Of a DNA stretch of 64,000 nt, positions 48,013 through 59,260 are shown piece after piece (position 1 is the first letter of the stretch; each line of letters starts with the position of its first letter). Source of the stretch: Dipteronia dyeriana (Eukaryota; Streptophyta; Magnoliopsida; Sapindales; Sapindaceae); assembly GCA_032871835.1 (NCBI GenBank), contig CM065300.1, positions 71,842,017-71,906,016 of the forward strand, written 5' to 3'. Position numbers and translations under genes: made by a program. The notes beneath the pieces were generated by a model. The model was not told where the DNA came from. It was given only the letters and a program-made list of their open reading frames with translations, and did no database searches.

Positions 48013-49662
48013 ATGGATATTGATCTTTACCTGTTTGAAAATTTCAAAAATCTCCGGGGAATACTTCTATTTCTGTGAATTTTTAAAAGCCTGAGGATAT
48101 GAAAGTGTTGGTGGGGATTCAATTATTTCTTCGTCAACCCCTTCCTTACCCTTGGAAAGTTACTCATCATCAGTTTTACCATATTCAAGAATAGGTTTTT
48201 CGATGATCTTACCACTACGAAGAGTGATAATTGATTTGACTTGATATGGGCATTGATTATTATTATCGGAACTTGACTAACTCTTGGGATTTGGTTGTGG
48301 TTGAGATGGAAACTTACCTTTTTTGTGAGTGGTGAGTGTAGAAGCAATCTTTGCCAAAATATCTTTAACATCTGTCAAGGTTTGTGCAGTTTGGCTGTTA
48401 ATGGATTCTTGCTTCTCAATGAATGAGTGCAAAGTGTCTTCAAGGTTTTTCCTAGATGGTGGGACATAAGGTGCATAACCTTGTAGGTTTTGGAAATTCT
48501 GGTGGGTTTCTGGATGTGATGGACCTGGTGGTTGTGAAGACTGGGCTTGATTGTTGTTCCTCTAACTAAAGTTGGGATGATTTCTCCAACCAGGATTGTA
48601 GGTTTGTGAGTATGGGTTGAAATTTGGCTTGTTGAAAGTGTGTAAAACATTGGCTTGTTCATGAAGGCAATCTTTTATGGCTGACTAAGTTGGACAACTA
48701 TGAGTGATATGATCATCAGAATCACATACATGTCATGCGATTTCTTGTACAGATTTTACATGTTCACTATTTTTAGTTTCTAAAGCTTCAACTTTCCTAG
48801 CTAGGGATGCGAATCTAACTTGAAGGTCATGATCTTCCCTAAGTTTGTAAATGCCTCCACTAGATGGAGATAGTTGTGGTTTGCTCATGGACTCATAGGA
48901 ACCAATGGTGTCCCAATTTTGAGCACTTTCGGCAATATGGTCAACGTATTCAAGTGCTTCTTCAGGATTTTTGTCACTGAACTCCCCATTACACATCATT
49001 TCAATAACTTGTCTACTTTGGGGTGTGAATCCCTCATAGAAATGTGACACTATCCTCCATGTTTCAAAACCGTGATGTGGACAGATATTTAACAACTCTT
49101 TGAACCTATCCCAACATTGGTAAAGTGTTTCCCCAGGTTTTTGGGCAAATTAAGTGATTTGCCTCTTAATAGAGGTTGTTCTATGAGGTGGGAAAAAATT
49201 TCTTAAGAACTATTGTTGCATATCATTCCAAGTTTGGATTGATCCTGACCTAAGGTTTTGTAACCAAGTTTTAGCTTTATCTTTTAAGGAAAAAGGGAAA
49301 AACTTAAGCTTCATTATATCCATGCTAACATTTTGGTCAGTGCAAGTGTTACAGACTTCCTCAAACTCCCTAAGATGCAAATATGGATTTTCAGATTCAA
49401 GACCGTGAAAATTGGGTAAAATTTGAATGATTCTCGGTTTAAAATTAAAGTGTGTTGCATTTGGTGGGAAAGCTATGCATGAAGGTGCTCCATGACGTGT
49501 GGGATTCATGTAGTCTCTAAGAGTTCTAGGTGGATTTGGGTTAATGTGTTGGTCATGGTCAACATAAGACGGATGGTTGTTATGTTGAGATATGTTGTCA
49601 AGGTTGTCTAAAAGGTTCTCGGCTTGGTTTCCTGTTGGATGTTTATGTGGGTTTTCAGTCAT
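48013..49662 (-). pseudogene. gag: Athila gag
   Basis: The frame opens at 49662 and runs through gag into protease without an indel. Features in order: LRDYMNPTRHGAPSCIAFP, the capsid block FHGLESENPYLHLREFEEVC and LKDKAKTWLQNLRSGSIQTW, QKPGETLYQCWDRFKELL, and HVCDSDDHITHSCPT, a zinc-knuckle-like motif whose first Cys is replaced by a stop. A Gln/Asn/Pro-rich stretch follows. Stops occur near 49210, 49149, 48733, 48684, 48561, 48279, 48161 and 48069. Gag would form particles; this copy is inactive. Confidence 0.85.
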
Positions 49663-50188
49663 GTTGTTGGTGAATGTGGGTGATTGTGATCTTCTAATTA
49701 ATCTACCACTAGATGTTCGACACTAACGTCTCATGCAAATTTAATGAGGGTTCATGGAGGTGAAATACACAAAAATAAAGAAAATAAGAGAAAAAGTGAT
49801 AAAAATAACAATATGCATAATTCTAGGGGTGTAAATGCAAATATGTACAAGTATTAGGGTAAAAGTGTAAATAGTTAAAAATATAGGGACTAAAGTGAAA
49901 ACATGATAATTACAGGGATTGATATGTAAAAATGAAAACTAAAATGACCTATATACAAATACAAACTAGATCTAAGCTAAAATACAAATAAAAAAAAGTT
50001 TAAGGACTAAAATGCAAAAATATGATTAATGATTACAAGTGTTTTTTTTTTTAAGTGGATGAAGTTTATGATTGAGATGAGTGATGCAAAACTGAATATA
50101 AAATAAGAACAAAGAAGATAGAAAAAAAATAGCAGAACTAAATTTTTTTTAAAAAAAATTACTTCAACAAAGAAAAGGCGGACTTACC
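49663..50188 (-). other. Athila 5' untranslated region
   Basis: A-rich sequence with no ORF between the primer site and the gag start. Confidence 0.7.
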
Positions 50189-50206
50189 TCCCCGGCAGCT
50201 GCGCCA
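50189..50206 (-). other. Primer-binding site, tRNA-Asp type
   Basis: The plus strand reads TCCCCGGCAGCTGCGCCA, close to the 3' end of plant tRNA-Asp (…TCCCCGGCAACGGCGCCA type), six bases from the LTR. Two or three mismatches lie in the middle. Confidence 0.75.
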
Positions 50207-50475
50207 AAAACTTGACACGTCCTAAAGAAGTGTTCCTACTCTCAAATATAAGAGTGTCAAAGTAATAAATTAACCGGTAAGACAGGGTCGAACCACAGGG
50301 AGGTTGTTCACTTGTCCTTGTAGAATTAATTATTTAGATTAATTACTAAGCTTGTTATAAATTGTACATCAATTAAAATTAAAACTGGGGCTAAGGGATC
50401 CACTGTTGGTAATTCGAATATGATCCAATTATTAATAATTAATCCAAATTAATGGGATGGTATTCCACTCCAATG

Positions 50476-50770
50476 ACCACTCTCTGATAGATGTGGGTAA
50501 AAGTACTCACTGTGCTAGACAATATCTGTCTATCTACAGTGAGTCAAAACTCCACAAAGATTAGAGGGGATAAACCACTATTTGATATATATGGGTAAAA
50601 GCACTCACTATGCTAGACAATATCTGTCTGTCTACAATGAGTCAAACACTCCATAAAGATCAGAGGGGAGAAACCACTCTCTGATAGATATAGGTAAAAG
50701 TACCCACTGTGCTAGACAATATCTGTCTATCTACAGTGAGTCAAAAACTCACCAAATATCAGAGGGGAGA
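50476..50770. repeat. 98-99 bp tandem repeat in the right LTR, three units
   Basis: Units start at 50476, 50574 and 50673, all related to ACCACTCTCTGATAGAT. Confidence 0.95.
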
Positions 50771-50806
50771 AAACATAAAAATAATAAACTTACCATAATT
50801 GGATCA

Positions 50807-50872
50807 TATTTCCCATACCAACAGTATCACCTTTGGTCCTAGCTATACGTGATACTGTTGGTATGGGAAATA
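50807..50872. repeat. Perfect 24-bp inverted repeat (foldback) in the right LTR
   Basis: Arms 50807-50830 (TATTTCCCATACCAACAGTA...) and 50849-50872 are exact reverse complements, separated by 18 bases. The second arm is absent from the left LTR. Confidence 0.95.
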
Positions 50873-51005
50873 GGACAGTGAACAGTGAACAGTAACACAT
50901 CAGTGAAGTGAATAGTGAACAGTGCACCGACTTCTAGAATATGATTCTCTGCAGCCGCGTGTATGTTGCACTCGTAGTTTGGGCCAATAGGAATGTGCCA
51001 CATCA

Positions 51006-51140
51006 TCAGAAACAGTGAAAGTCAACTGTGAACAGTGAAAGTCAACTGTAAACAGTGAAAGTCAACTGTAAACAGTGAAAGTCAACTGTAAACAGTGAAA
51101 TTCACTATGAACAGTGAAAGTCATTGTGAACAGTGAATAG
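51006..51140. repeat. 20-bp tandem repeat in the right LTR
   Basis: About six units of CAGTGAAAGTCAACTGTAAA and variants. The left LTR has only one or two at the same place (43390-43425). Confidence 0.9.
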
Positions 51141-51409
51141 TTAAAATTACAAAAATGTCATTCGTGGTCTTTCTAAGGTTTTTGACGTTTTAAACTTGAA
51201 AACGATGTTTGTTTTGCCATCTGACTTCTTCATGATTCTGAATTGATCGAATCACCTATGAAATACAAAGAAAAATACACTAATTACTACACAACACATT
51301 TATTTAAGTGAGCGAACGAAATTATATCTAAATTGAGGAATTAATCATATTGAAAGTGTAAAATGATGATATTATCCCTTAGTAAACATACACTTTTCAG
51401 TGTTAATTA

Positions 51410-53199
51410 ATGTGAAGTGGTCACTTTTGAGGGTGCACTTTTATTCGTCATAATGAAAGCCAGTTTACCGGTGGTTGTGGAATCAACTTGTGGATATTTC
51501 CTCTTCAGTGGTTTTACCACATAAAAATAACTTGTCAAATGTCTTCAACTCAGACTCTTTTATATTTGTATATGTGATTGATTGCATATTGTTGAATCTA
51601 TATTGAATATCTTTGTAAACAAGATTCTTGATAAGTTTGAGTTGCAAACACTTTCTTGATTCATATTTGTCTCTTGTATCTTATATAATGTTTGAACATT
51701 GTATCTTGTGAAAATCATATTTCAAGTTATAAAGTTTTACTTAGTGAATTTGCATTGTGATATTCAAATTACAACTTGTTGATTTTTGCTTTGCATTGAA
51801 TATATTTATATTCAATATACATTGTTTCTTGTTTTGTATATGTGTTAAGTGTATCACATTCTATCACATTTGTGAGTTTATGTTTGTAGACTAAGGGTGG
51901 CGAATTGAGCCTACATATGATAATTGTTTTGTAATAACAATCATATTAAAGGTTAATTTATATGTTTACCAAGTGCTTGACAAAAACATTGATTTTTTTT
52001 TTTTAAAATAGAGTATCAACCTATACGCCACCATTTAGGTTGTTTAGTTCATCATGACCTTGTAGGAATTTTAGTGTTGTGTCAGGTCATGTTTAGGCAT
52101 GTTCGACCCAATTTATATGTCTATGGTATACACAAAAATATTTATGGGTACAAAGATCCTGATGCACATATTTTCTAAGCTCACACTCATTATCTGTGAT
52201 TTGAGTTGAGTTTCCTTCTTCACCATCGTGAGTAGTGTTCGTCTTCACCTACACCAGCTCATACATTTTACAATTGTTTCACATCATCTTATATTCATGC
52301 TTAGATCTTGAACTATTAAGATTAATTATAGCTTTCTGATTCCTATTAGTGAAACCAATTGTCTCCCTATAATTTTCTTGTTTCTTAATTTGATCATAAT
52401 GAATCAAATTTTCCTCTTTTTAGGCTCTTCAAAATTATAGGGTGCAAGTAGTCTTATCAAAGATAAGAACATGAAAATTTGAACTCTTTTTCATACTTAA
52501 AAACCAAGAAGTATCCAACATGAGTTGAATAATATTTTATAAAATCATGATAGCCGTCATGAAACCAAACCAAGAAGTATGTAGATGTTTGAAAAGGAAC
52601 ATAACTTCAAATTCATAAGTTTTCAACACTTTGGAGGACATAGGATGACACACACCATTTCCACCTTGCATGATTGTGTTTCTTTTAGCGTGGCATACCT
52701 TAAGTTTTTTTCGTATTACATTTAATTAGGAATGCATTTAGAAAGTGTTGTTTTTTTATGGAAAAGTATTTAATAGTTTTAGTTCACATTTGTTAAACTT
52801 TAGTTTTTTGTTTTTTGAAAAACAGATCTACACTTAAGTGTCCATAATTTTTTCCCCACACCTCGAAAAATTTCACACATTTTAACGATATATTATATGA
52901 AAGGTTTTGATGTCGTTAGATGGGGATTCAAAGCATTAAAAGTGGACACTAGAACAAGGGATAGAAGAAATTGCAGGTTAAGGCCTCGCTGACACCATTC
53001 AAACGGTGAGGACCAAACCTCCACCACTTCTGGTGATAGCAGGCTAGCAACCGCTCGGGTTGTGAAGGTTGCTGCTCGAGTGGTGACACGTGTACATTTT
53101 TTGCTTTGTTTTTATATTTTCTTCTTATGCCTTTTCATTTCATTTGTCTATTGAGTATATTTTTTTAGATATGCATCGATGAAATAAAACAAAGTAATG
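51410..53199. other. Gap: right half of the sequence interrupted by Athila, then unassigned DNA
   Basis: It begins with the right ATGTG target copy. The following few hundred bases (TGGATATTTCCTCTTCAGTGG, TTTACCACATAAAAATA) look like a decayed LTR end. No gene, PBS or partner LTR was seen. Confidence 0.35.
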
Positions 53200-53419
53200 A
53201 AAAATGAGCTGCTTGCCTTGTTTTTACTCAACTCATGTGTATTCTATTTATAGAAAAACTTGTACAGAGTCAGTATAGAGTCATGAAACAAAAAGCAAAA
53301 AAAAAAAAATTATAAACGTGATAAAAAACAAAAACTTAATGATAATGATTTACATAAAAACAATCTCTATCAATCTCTATCCTCATCCAATATCAGTTGG
53401 AACATTGTTATCCTTATCA
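53200..53419 (-). repeat. 3' LTR part of the copia remnant
   Basis: On the minus strand a CTGAGGGAGAA purine tract (plus 53420-53430) is followed by TGATAAGGATAAC and, further on, a TATAAATA box (53245-53252). The far end is not defined. Confidence 0.5.
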
Positions 53420-53426
53420 TTCTCCC

Positions 53427-55415
53427 TCAGACGCAGTGGGTACGGGCACATTTGTCTCGAAGCTTAGAGAATCGATAAGAGGATAGAGCCTTGGACAAGA
53501 CATCAGCTGTTTGTTCTTTGGTAGGAACATACTGCACAAGAAGGGCCTTATTAATAACTTTCTCTCGAACATAATGTTTATCGATTTCTATATGTTTCGT
53601 CTGAGCATGTAGAACTGGATTGGCAGCAAGATATAAAGCACTAAGGTTATCACACCCAATGATGGGCTTGTGGCATTGTATAACTCGAAGTTTAGTGAAG
53701 GGCATTGTTATCCAAGTGAGCTTTGAAGTAGAAATGGCAAGGGCACGATATTCAGACCCAGTGCTTGACCAAGATACAACGACATGCCTCTTTGTGCTCC
53801 AGGAAACAAGATTTTTTAAAAATAAATACAATATCCAGACTATGAACGTCAATCGTCATGGTACTAGCCCAATCAGCATCGCTGAATGCAACAAGATCAG
53901 AGCTTGAATGTGGTGTTATCTGAAGACCATGTGTCAAAGTCCCTTTTAAATATCTCAATAGCTATTTTACGGTTTTCCAATGTGTATCTCATTGTTGCTG
54001 CATATGTTGGCACACTTTATTCACCGAGAATGCAATCTCTGGTTGTGTTAAAGTGAGATATTACAGACCGCCGACAATGCTCTGGTAAAGCGAAGAGTTG
54101 TCAAACGGATCACCATCTAAGGAATACAACCGTTTACCTTAAACCATCAGTGTGTTGATAGGCTTAGCACCATCCATGTGAGCTCTTTTTAGAAGATCAA
54201 CAATGTATTATGTTTGGGAAAGATGAAGACCAGATGAGTCACAAAATGCCTTAACACCTAAAAAGTAGTGAATACTGCCAAGATCTTTCAAAGCAAATGA
54301 CTTGTGAAGATAATATACAAGGTCTTCAATTTGCTGTGTATCACTCCCTATGAGAAGAATATCATCTACATAGACAAGAAAAATAGTGAGAGTATCACCA
54401 GTCATCCAAATAAAAAGAGAGCTATCACACTTTGAATTTTGAAAGCCCTATGCTAAGAGAGTGTCGTAAAATAAGTAAACCAATCCTTCGAGCCTGTTTG
54501 AGTCCATAAAGAGCCTTCTTGGGTCTGTATAAAATATTTGGATCCGAGAGGTTGTTCCATAAAAACAACTTCATTGAGTGTGCCATTTAGAAAAGCATTA
54601 CTCACATCCAACTATTTAATATTCCGTCAATACGCAACAGTAAGAGTTAAAATAACCTGTATATTAAAATAATCAGTATATTAGTTGGGTTTACCACAGG
54701 ACTAAATGTTTCAGTATAATCAAAACCAGCATGTTCGTGAAAACCTTTAGCCTATAGTCTCGCCTTATAATGAGCAACTGAGCCATCTGGATTTTGCTTG
54801 ACTTTAACAGCCCACTTGCACCCAACTAAGTTGCAATTTAGAGGAGAAGGGACTAATTCCCATGTATTATTTCAAACAAGGGCATCATATTCTTCTTCTA
54901 TGGCCTGTACCCATTTGGTATCACTTAAGGCTTGAGAAAGATTTGTCGGTTCATCAAGTTGATGGAGGTTAGGTAATGGATGACGAGTGGTTAAGTAAGC
55001 TTTTGGTTTGAAAATGCCATCTTTGGCACGAGTGATCATATGATGAGTAGGAATGGTAGAAGGTTGGGTCACTGCTGGTGGTGGCTCTAAAGGAAGAGTT
55101 TCCTCATTGGTAATAGATTGTGGTGAGATATTAGGAGGAGATAAGTGTGGTTGTGGAGACTGCATTTGTTTTTGAACTTGTATGGACTGAGAAGTAGAGG
55201 AAGATGATAAAGAAATGACTACCAATGGAGGATAAAATGTTGAAGATGTCATGACAATGGGTGTAGGAGCAGTAGACTTCCCTTCATCTACAAAGTGAAA
55301 TTCAGTTTCATTAAAAATAACATGTCTGTAGAAAAAAAAAATTCTTGTTTTTGGATCAAAAAATTTGTAACTTTTGTGACTAGACTCATGTCCTAAAAGT
55401 GGAAATGGTGAGAAA
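53427..55415 (-). pseudogene. pol: Ty1/copia pol fragment: integrase end, RT and RNase H
   Basis: Reading leftwards: LLGHESSHKSYKFFDPK and YRHVIFNETEF, the C-terminal end of copia integrase (55410-55270). Next a Ser/Pro-rich linker (MTSSTFYPP to HHMITRAKDGI). RT follows with EALSDTKW-like SQALSDTKWVQAIEEEYDAL, then FLVYVDDILLIGSD carrying the catalytic YVDD, and DLGSIHYFLGV. RNase H has MRYLKGTLTHGL, AFSDADWAS, SSTGSEYRALA and VPTKEQTADVLSKAL. Stops and frameshifts occur throughout. Gag, protease and most of integrase are absent; the sequence ends where the next element begins. Confidence 0.88.
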
Positions 55416-55435
55416 TGTCACCTTTTTTTTAGTGA

Positions 55436-55481
55436 GTTGCAGTGATGTCACAAGTTTAATAAGTTAAGTTTAAAAGACACC
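55436..55481 (+). repeat. Left terminal inverted repeat of the KI MULE
   Basis: GTTGCAGTGATGTCAC... inward to GTTTAAAAGACACC. Confidence 0.7.
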
Positions 55482-55618
55482 TATTATGGTGAACTACAGA
55501 AATTTCTCATAAATAATCGATTCTTTATTCTTTAAAAGGCACCTCCTCTTTCTCTGTCCAAAAAAGTTTTCTAAAAATCGACTTACTACTCATCTCTCTC
55601 CAGATATTGCACAAGAAG

Positions 55619-56364
55619 GTAACAAATATTTATGATCTTCATTTTTTATGCATTTCTGTGTGGTTTAACAATATATGAACATGTATGAACATTTTGTATC
55701 CAGTTTTTTTGATATGTTTACGAGTTGTAAATGTGTCCGAGATTTTGTTACATTGGTCCCAGCATTTTTTGAAATATTTACGATCTGTTTTGTAATTGGT
55801 CCGAGCATTTTTGTAATATTTTGAGGCATTTTTTTTATTTATTGTTCGAGCTGATTCGAAGTGGTGTAAACAAATTTAAAATCTTGGATAAAAAGGCTCG
55901 AAAGCATTTAAAAAAAACTCAAACCATTAAAAAAAAAAACTCAATCCCTAAAAAAAAAGCCCGATCATGTACAAAAAAGTCTGAGCCATTAAAAAAAAGC
56001 TTGATCATGTATAAAAAAAACTCGATCCCTCACAAAAAAAACCTCGATAATGTATAAAAAAGCTCAATCATGTACAAAAACGGCTCGATCCCTCACAAAA
56101 AAGCTCGATCATATATAAAAAAAGCTCGATCTCATACAAAAAAGCTCGATCATGTAAACAAAAGCTCGATCCCTTACAAAAAAAGCTCGATTCCATACAA
56201 AAAAGCTCGATCATGATAAAAAAGTTCGATCCGTTACAAAAAAGCTCGATCATGTACGAAAAAAGCTCTATCCCTTACAAAAAAAGCTCGATCGCTTACA
56301 CTTAAGATTTTTGTTTAATCCTTTATAATTATAAATTTATTATTAAATACTATTTTTTTAATAG
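55619..56364 (+). other. Putative 5' UTR intron of the transposase gene
   Basis: Donor GCACAAGAAG followed by GTAACAAAT at 55619; acceptor TTTTTTTAATAG ending 56364, about 24 bases before the first usable ATG. It contains the left GCTCGATC array. Inferred only from site sequences. Confidence 0.4.
55888..56299 (+). repeat. Left AAAAAAGCTCGATC array
   Basis: About 20 units of 17-20 bp with core AAAAAAGCTCGATC. Alternate units tend to end in ATGTAC and in CCCTTAC, suggesting a two-unit higher order. Earlier units are more degenerate. Confidence 0.92.
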
Positions 56365-56387
56365 TGGTTTCTAATAATGATTTTGAT

Positions 56388-59111
56388 ATGATAATGGATA
56401 TGGTGAGAATAATCATATCTTACAACGGCCGATGAGAGCAATTACCCGACGGAAGTCAGAGGTATTTAGGTTCTGATAACCAAGGTTTATATGTGTCAAA
56501 GAATATAACTTACGACGAACCAGTGTAGATCGTGCAAACCATTGTGAAGTATGATGAGAACAAACACAGTGCTGATCTACAGTCTATATCAATCGTTCCT
56601 AGGACTACATGTCATACATTTATAAGAAATGACAATGATGTTCAGTTTATGCTAGGGGAAGATAGGGTGATCCCTCAAGTATGTGTTAGTCTAATTGAAA
56701 GGGCAACAAGAGATATAATAGGGGAATATATCACTCCTCGTGAAAACACCCAACAATTTCGATCGTTAAGCGGAAGCAACCAGTTATTGACAAAAAGAAG
56801 TGGGATCGAAGGTCGGGACAACATGTGTGGTGTCCCACCGAAAGTAGCTGACCATGCTGATATAGCGGGTCCTCAATTCGACGATGTCTTTGGTTGTCAA
56901 ATTGAGATGAATGGTAGGCAGTACAACCACCAATACAATGAGATCTACAATGACATCAATAATGAGCAGAATATAACACGGAATGTTGGGCCGATTCATG
57001 AGGTGGATAATGAGGCAATTTATAATCCGGTAGATAATGTAGGAACAATGAGGATGATGAAGAACCTGTTCAAATGGAAAGACGTGTACCCAGATTTAGT
57101 TTCAGTGTACCAGATATAGTTGGGACCTCCGAGGTCCGGGATAATGTAACTCCAGATGATTCTGATAATGCCACAACGTGGGTTATTCCAAGAGCAGAAT
57201 CATACTTGTTTGGTATGGGTGGAAGCATGAACTTGGTTGAAGATGAACCTATAAGCATGATATATATAGGGTAATTTTTTCCTATAAAAAAGGATTTGAA
57301 GAGACTAGTAGGCCATTTTGCAATGCGGCAAAACTTTGAGTGAAAGGTGAAAAGGTCCAACAAGACAATATTACATCTGTTTGTTTGATGGAAAATTGTA
57401 CGTGGAAGTTAAGAGTGGTGAGGAGATATGAAGGGACATACTTCCAAGTAAGAAGTTTTGTCAATGAAAAAACTTGTCCGTTGGAGGAGATTCACCGCCG
57501 CCATCGACAAGCTAGTGCAGTCATAATTGGAGAAGTTGTTGCACCTAGACTTGAACAACAAAATGGTTGACTAATGCGACTGAATGACATAATCGCCGAT
57601 ATGAAAATAATGTATGAAATCCAAATCATGTACAGTAAGGTATACCAAGCCCTCGATTATACGTTGTCACTGACCTATGGAACACATGAGGAAACCTTCC
57701 AACTGCTGCCATCATTCGGTTATGTTTTGGAATAAAAAAAATCTCAGCACAATCACTGACTTACAGTGCGATGAAGATGATAAATTATTCTACTTTTTCA
57801 TGTTGATTGGTGCCTCACTTAGAGGATTTCGAACATGTATGCGTCCAGTTATTACCATTGATGGTACCCATTTGAAGGGACGATTAGGGGGTACAATGTT
57901 TGTTGCAACAACACAAGATGAGAATGATTAGGTGTATCCAATTGTTTTTGGGTACAACGACTTAGAAAACAACATTTCATGGGAATGGTTTTTAGATTGC
58001 TTAAAGGGTAGCCTAGGTCATATTGATGATCTGGTTTTCATTTTCGATCAACATGCAAACATTGAAGCAGAGATTTCTAAAATGTTCTTTTATGCCACTC
58101 ATACCATATGTTGTTGGCACTTTTCAGAAAATATTAAGAAGCGATATCACAGAAAGGATTTTGCCGCAATAATGGATAAAGCTATCCGATTGTACACTGA
58201 GTTGAAATATAACCGGCACATGGAAGAGTTATGCAACTTGTATAAGAATGAATATGATTATGTAAATGCTGCCGATCCTCATAAGTGGTCCCGTGTACAC
58301 TGTTCCTAACGAAGGTACAGGGTGATGACAACAAATGCTCCATAATGCATAAACTCATGCCTTAAATTTGCATGACAACTACCTATGTTGACTCTGGCTG
58401 AGTTCATTAGGAATATGCTATAGCGGTAGTTTCACAATCGATATCGAGCTGCAAAGTCCATGTGTCATCAGTTGACCAATGCATCACATTTTGTGATCTT
58501 AAAACGTGTCGAGAAGTGTTGTTTTATGACTGTAAATCTAGTCGACTGGAACATATTCTCGATTAAGCGGTCTGGAAAACAGTGGACCGTTGACTTAGCC
58601 CGGAAGACTTGCACTTGCTACAAATTCCAAATGGATCATTTTCCATGTTCTCACGCACTCGCTGCCGTAAGTTACATTACAAGTTTTAGTGCACGGTTAG
58701 TATTACTGAGACGTGAACCTTATCATGTTTATTGTTTTTTATAGGGAGCAAAACTTGGATTTCACATCGTTGTGTGCGGACTACTATAAGAGATAGACAC
58801 TTATTTACACGTACTCGGTTCCTATTATTCTGGTTGGACATCCTTCCACTTGGGTTGTGCCATCTAACATTGCTGAGAGGGTGATTTTGAATCCAATCTT
58901 TAGGAGACAAGCAGGATGCACGATGGCGGGTCGACATGTCTCTTCTTTGGAGAGGACAACTACACAATCGTGTAGAAGATGTGGTCAACCGGGGCATCAT
59001 TCTAGGAGATGTTCTAACCCACCTTTGATTAATGAAGGTCCAAGCAGAGGTGTTCCCGATGAATACCGCCGCAAGTGTAGCATCTGTTATTCAATTGGAC
59101 AAAACAAATAG
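56388..59111 (+). pseudogene. MuDR-type (KI) transposase
   Basis: First ATG in frame at 56388. The N-terminal part (VRIIISYNGR, ITYDEPV) is typical of plant MULE transposases. A MuDR-like DNA-binding region follows at 57360-57545 (CTWKLRVVRRYEG, FQVRSF, TCPLEEIHRRHRQASA). The DDE core lies at 57677-58309 (VITIDGTHLKG with the first Asp, FIFDQHANI with the second, CCWHFSENIKKRY). A SWIM zinc finger is at 58600-58660 (CTCYKFQMDHFPCSHALA) and a CCHC knuckle at 58965-59015 (CRRCGQPGHHSRRC). Stops include 57929 and 58307; frameshifts fall near 57045, 57300, 57735 and after 58744. The enzyme would cut and move the element; this copy is broken. Confidence 0.88.
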
Positions 59112-59260
59112 ACATACCTTAACAGAGACTCTAATAGGGAATGAATGGCAATGTTTTCATTGATCACATTGTAAAAAATTGGAATTGTATCAGATTGTAA
59201 TAATTTGGAATTGTATGACTTGTTCGTTAATTTATTTTGTACTAATTTTTTTTTACAATG

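Larger units (their letters stand above)
42452..51409 (-). mobile_element. Athila-like Ty3/gypsy retrotransposon lacking RT and RNase H
   Basis: An 8958-bp element on the minus strand. Perfect 5-bp target duplications ATGTG lie at 42447-42451 and 51410-51414. LTRs are 42452-43688 (downstream, 3') and 50213-51409 (upstream, 5'). A tRNA-Asp-like primer site, gag, protease and integrase follow in order, then an extra ORF and a polypurine tract. Reverse transcriptase and RNase H are absent between protease and integrase. The protein style (gag with LRDYMNPTRHGAPSCIAFP, the integrase linker, the long 3' region) fits Athila. Nonsense codons throughout the frame make this copy non-autonomous. Confidence 0.9.
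50213..51409 (-). repeat. 5' LTR of the Athila element (right copy), rearranged
   Basis: It runs from TGACACGTCC to GTTAATTA on the plus strand, so the last CA has become TA. It has three internal units instead of two. It lacks a segment of about 218 bp present in the left LTR (about 42987-43204), including the TATA box, and has a foldback at the break (50807-50872). Confidence 0.88.

Noticed and set aside
48375..48662. 95-codon ORF in the Athila gag region
   Set aside because: Out of frame with gag; the in-frame reading has the expected Asn/Gln/Pro-rich sequence with stops.
55888..56299. Regular short repeats resembling a CRISPR array
   Set aside because: Units are degenerate, spacers are only a few bases and part of the unit, and the context is a plant transposon intron.
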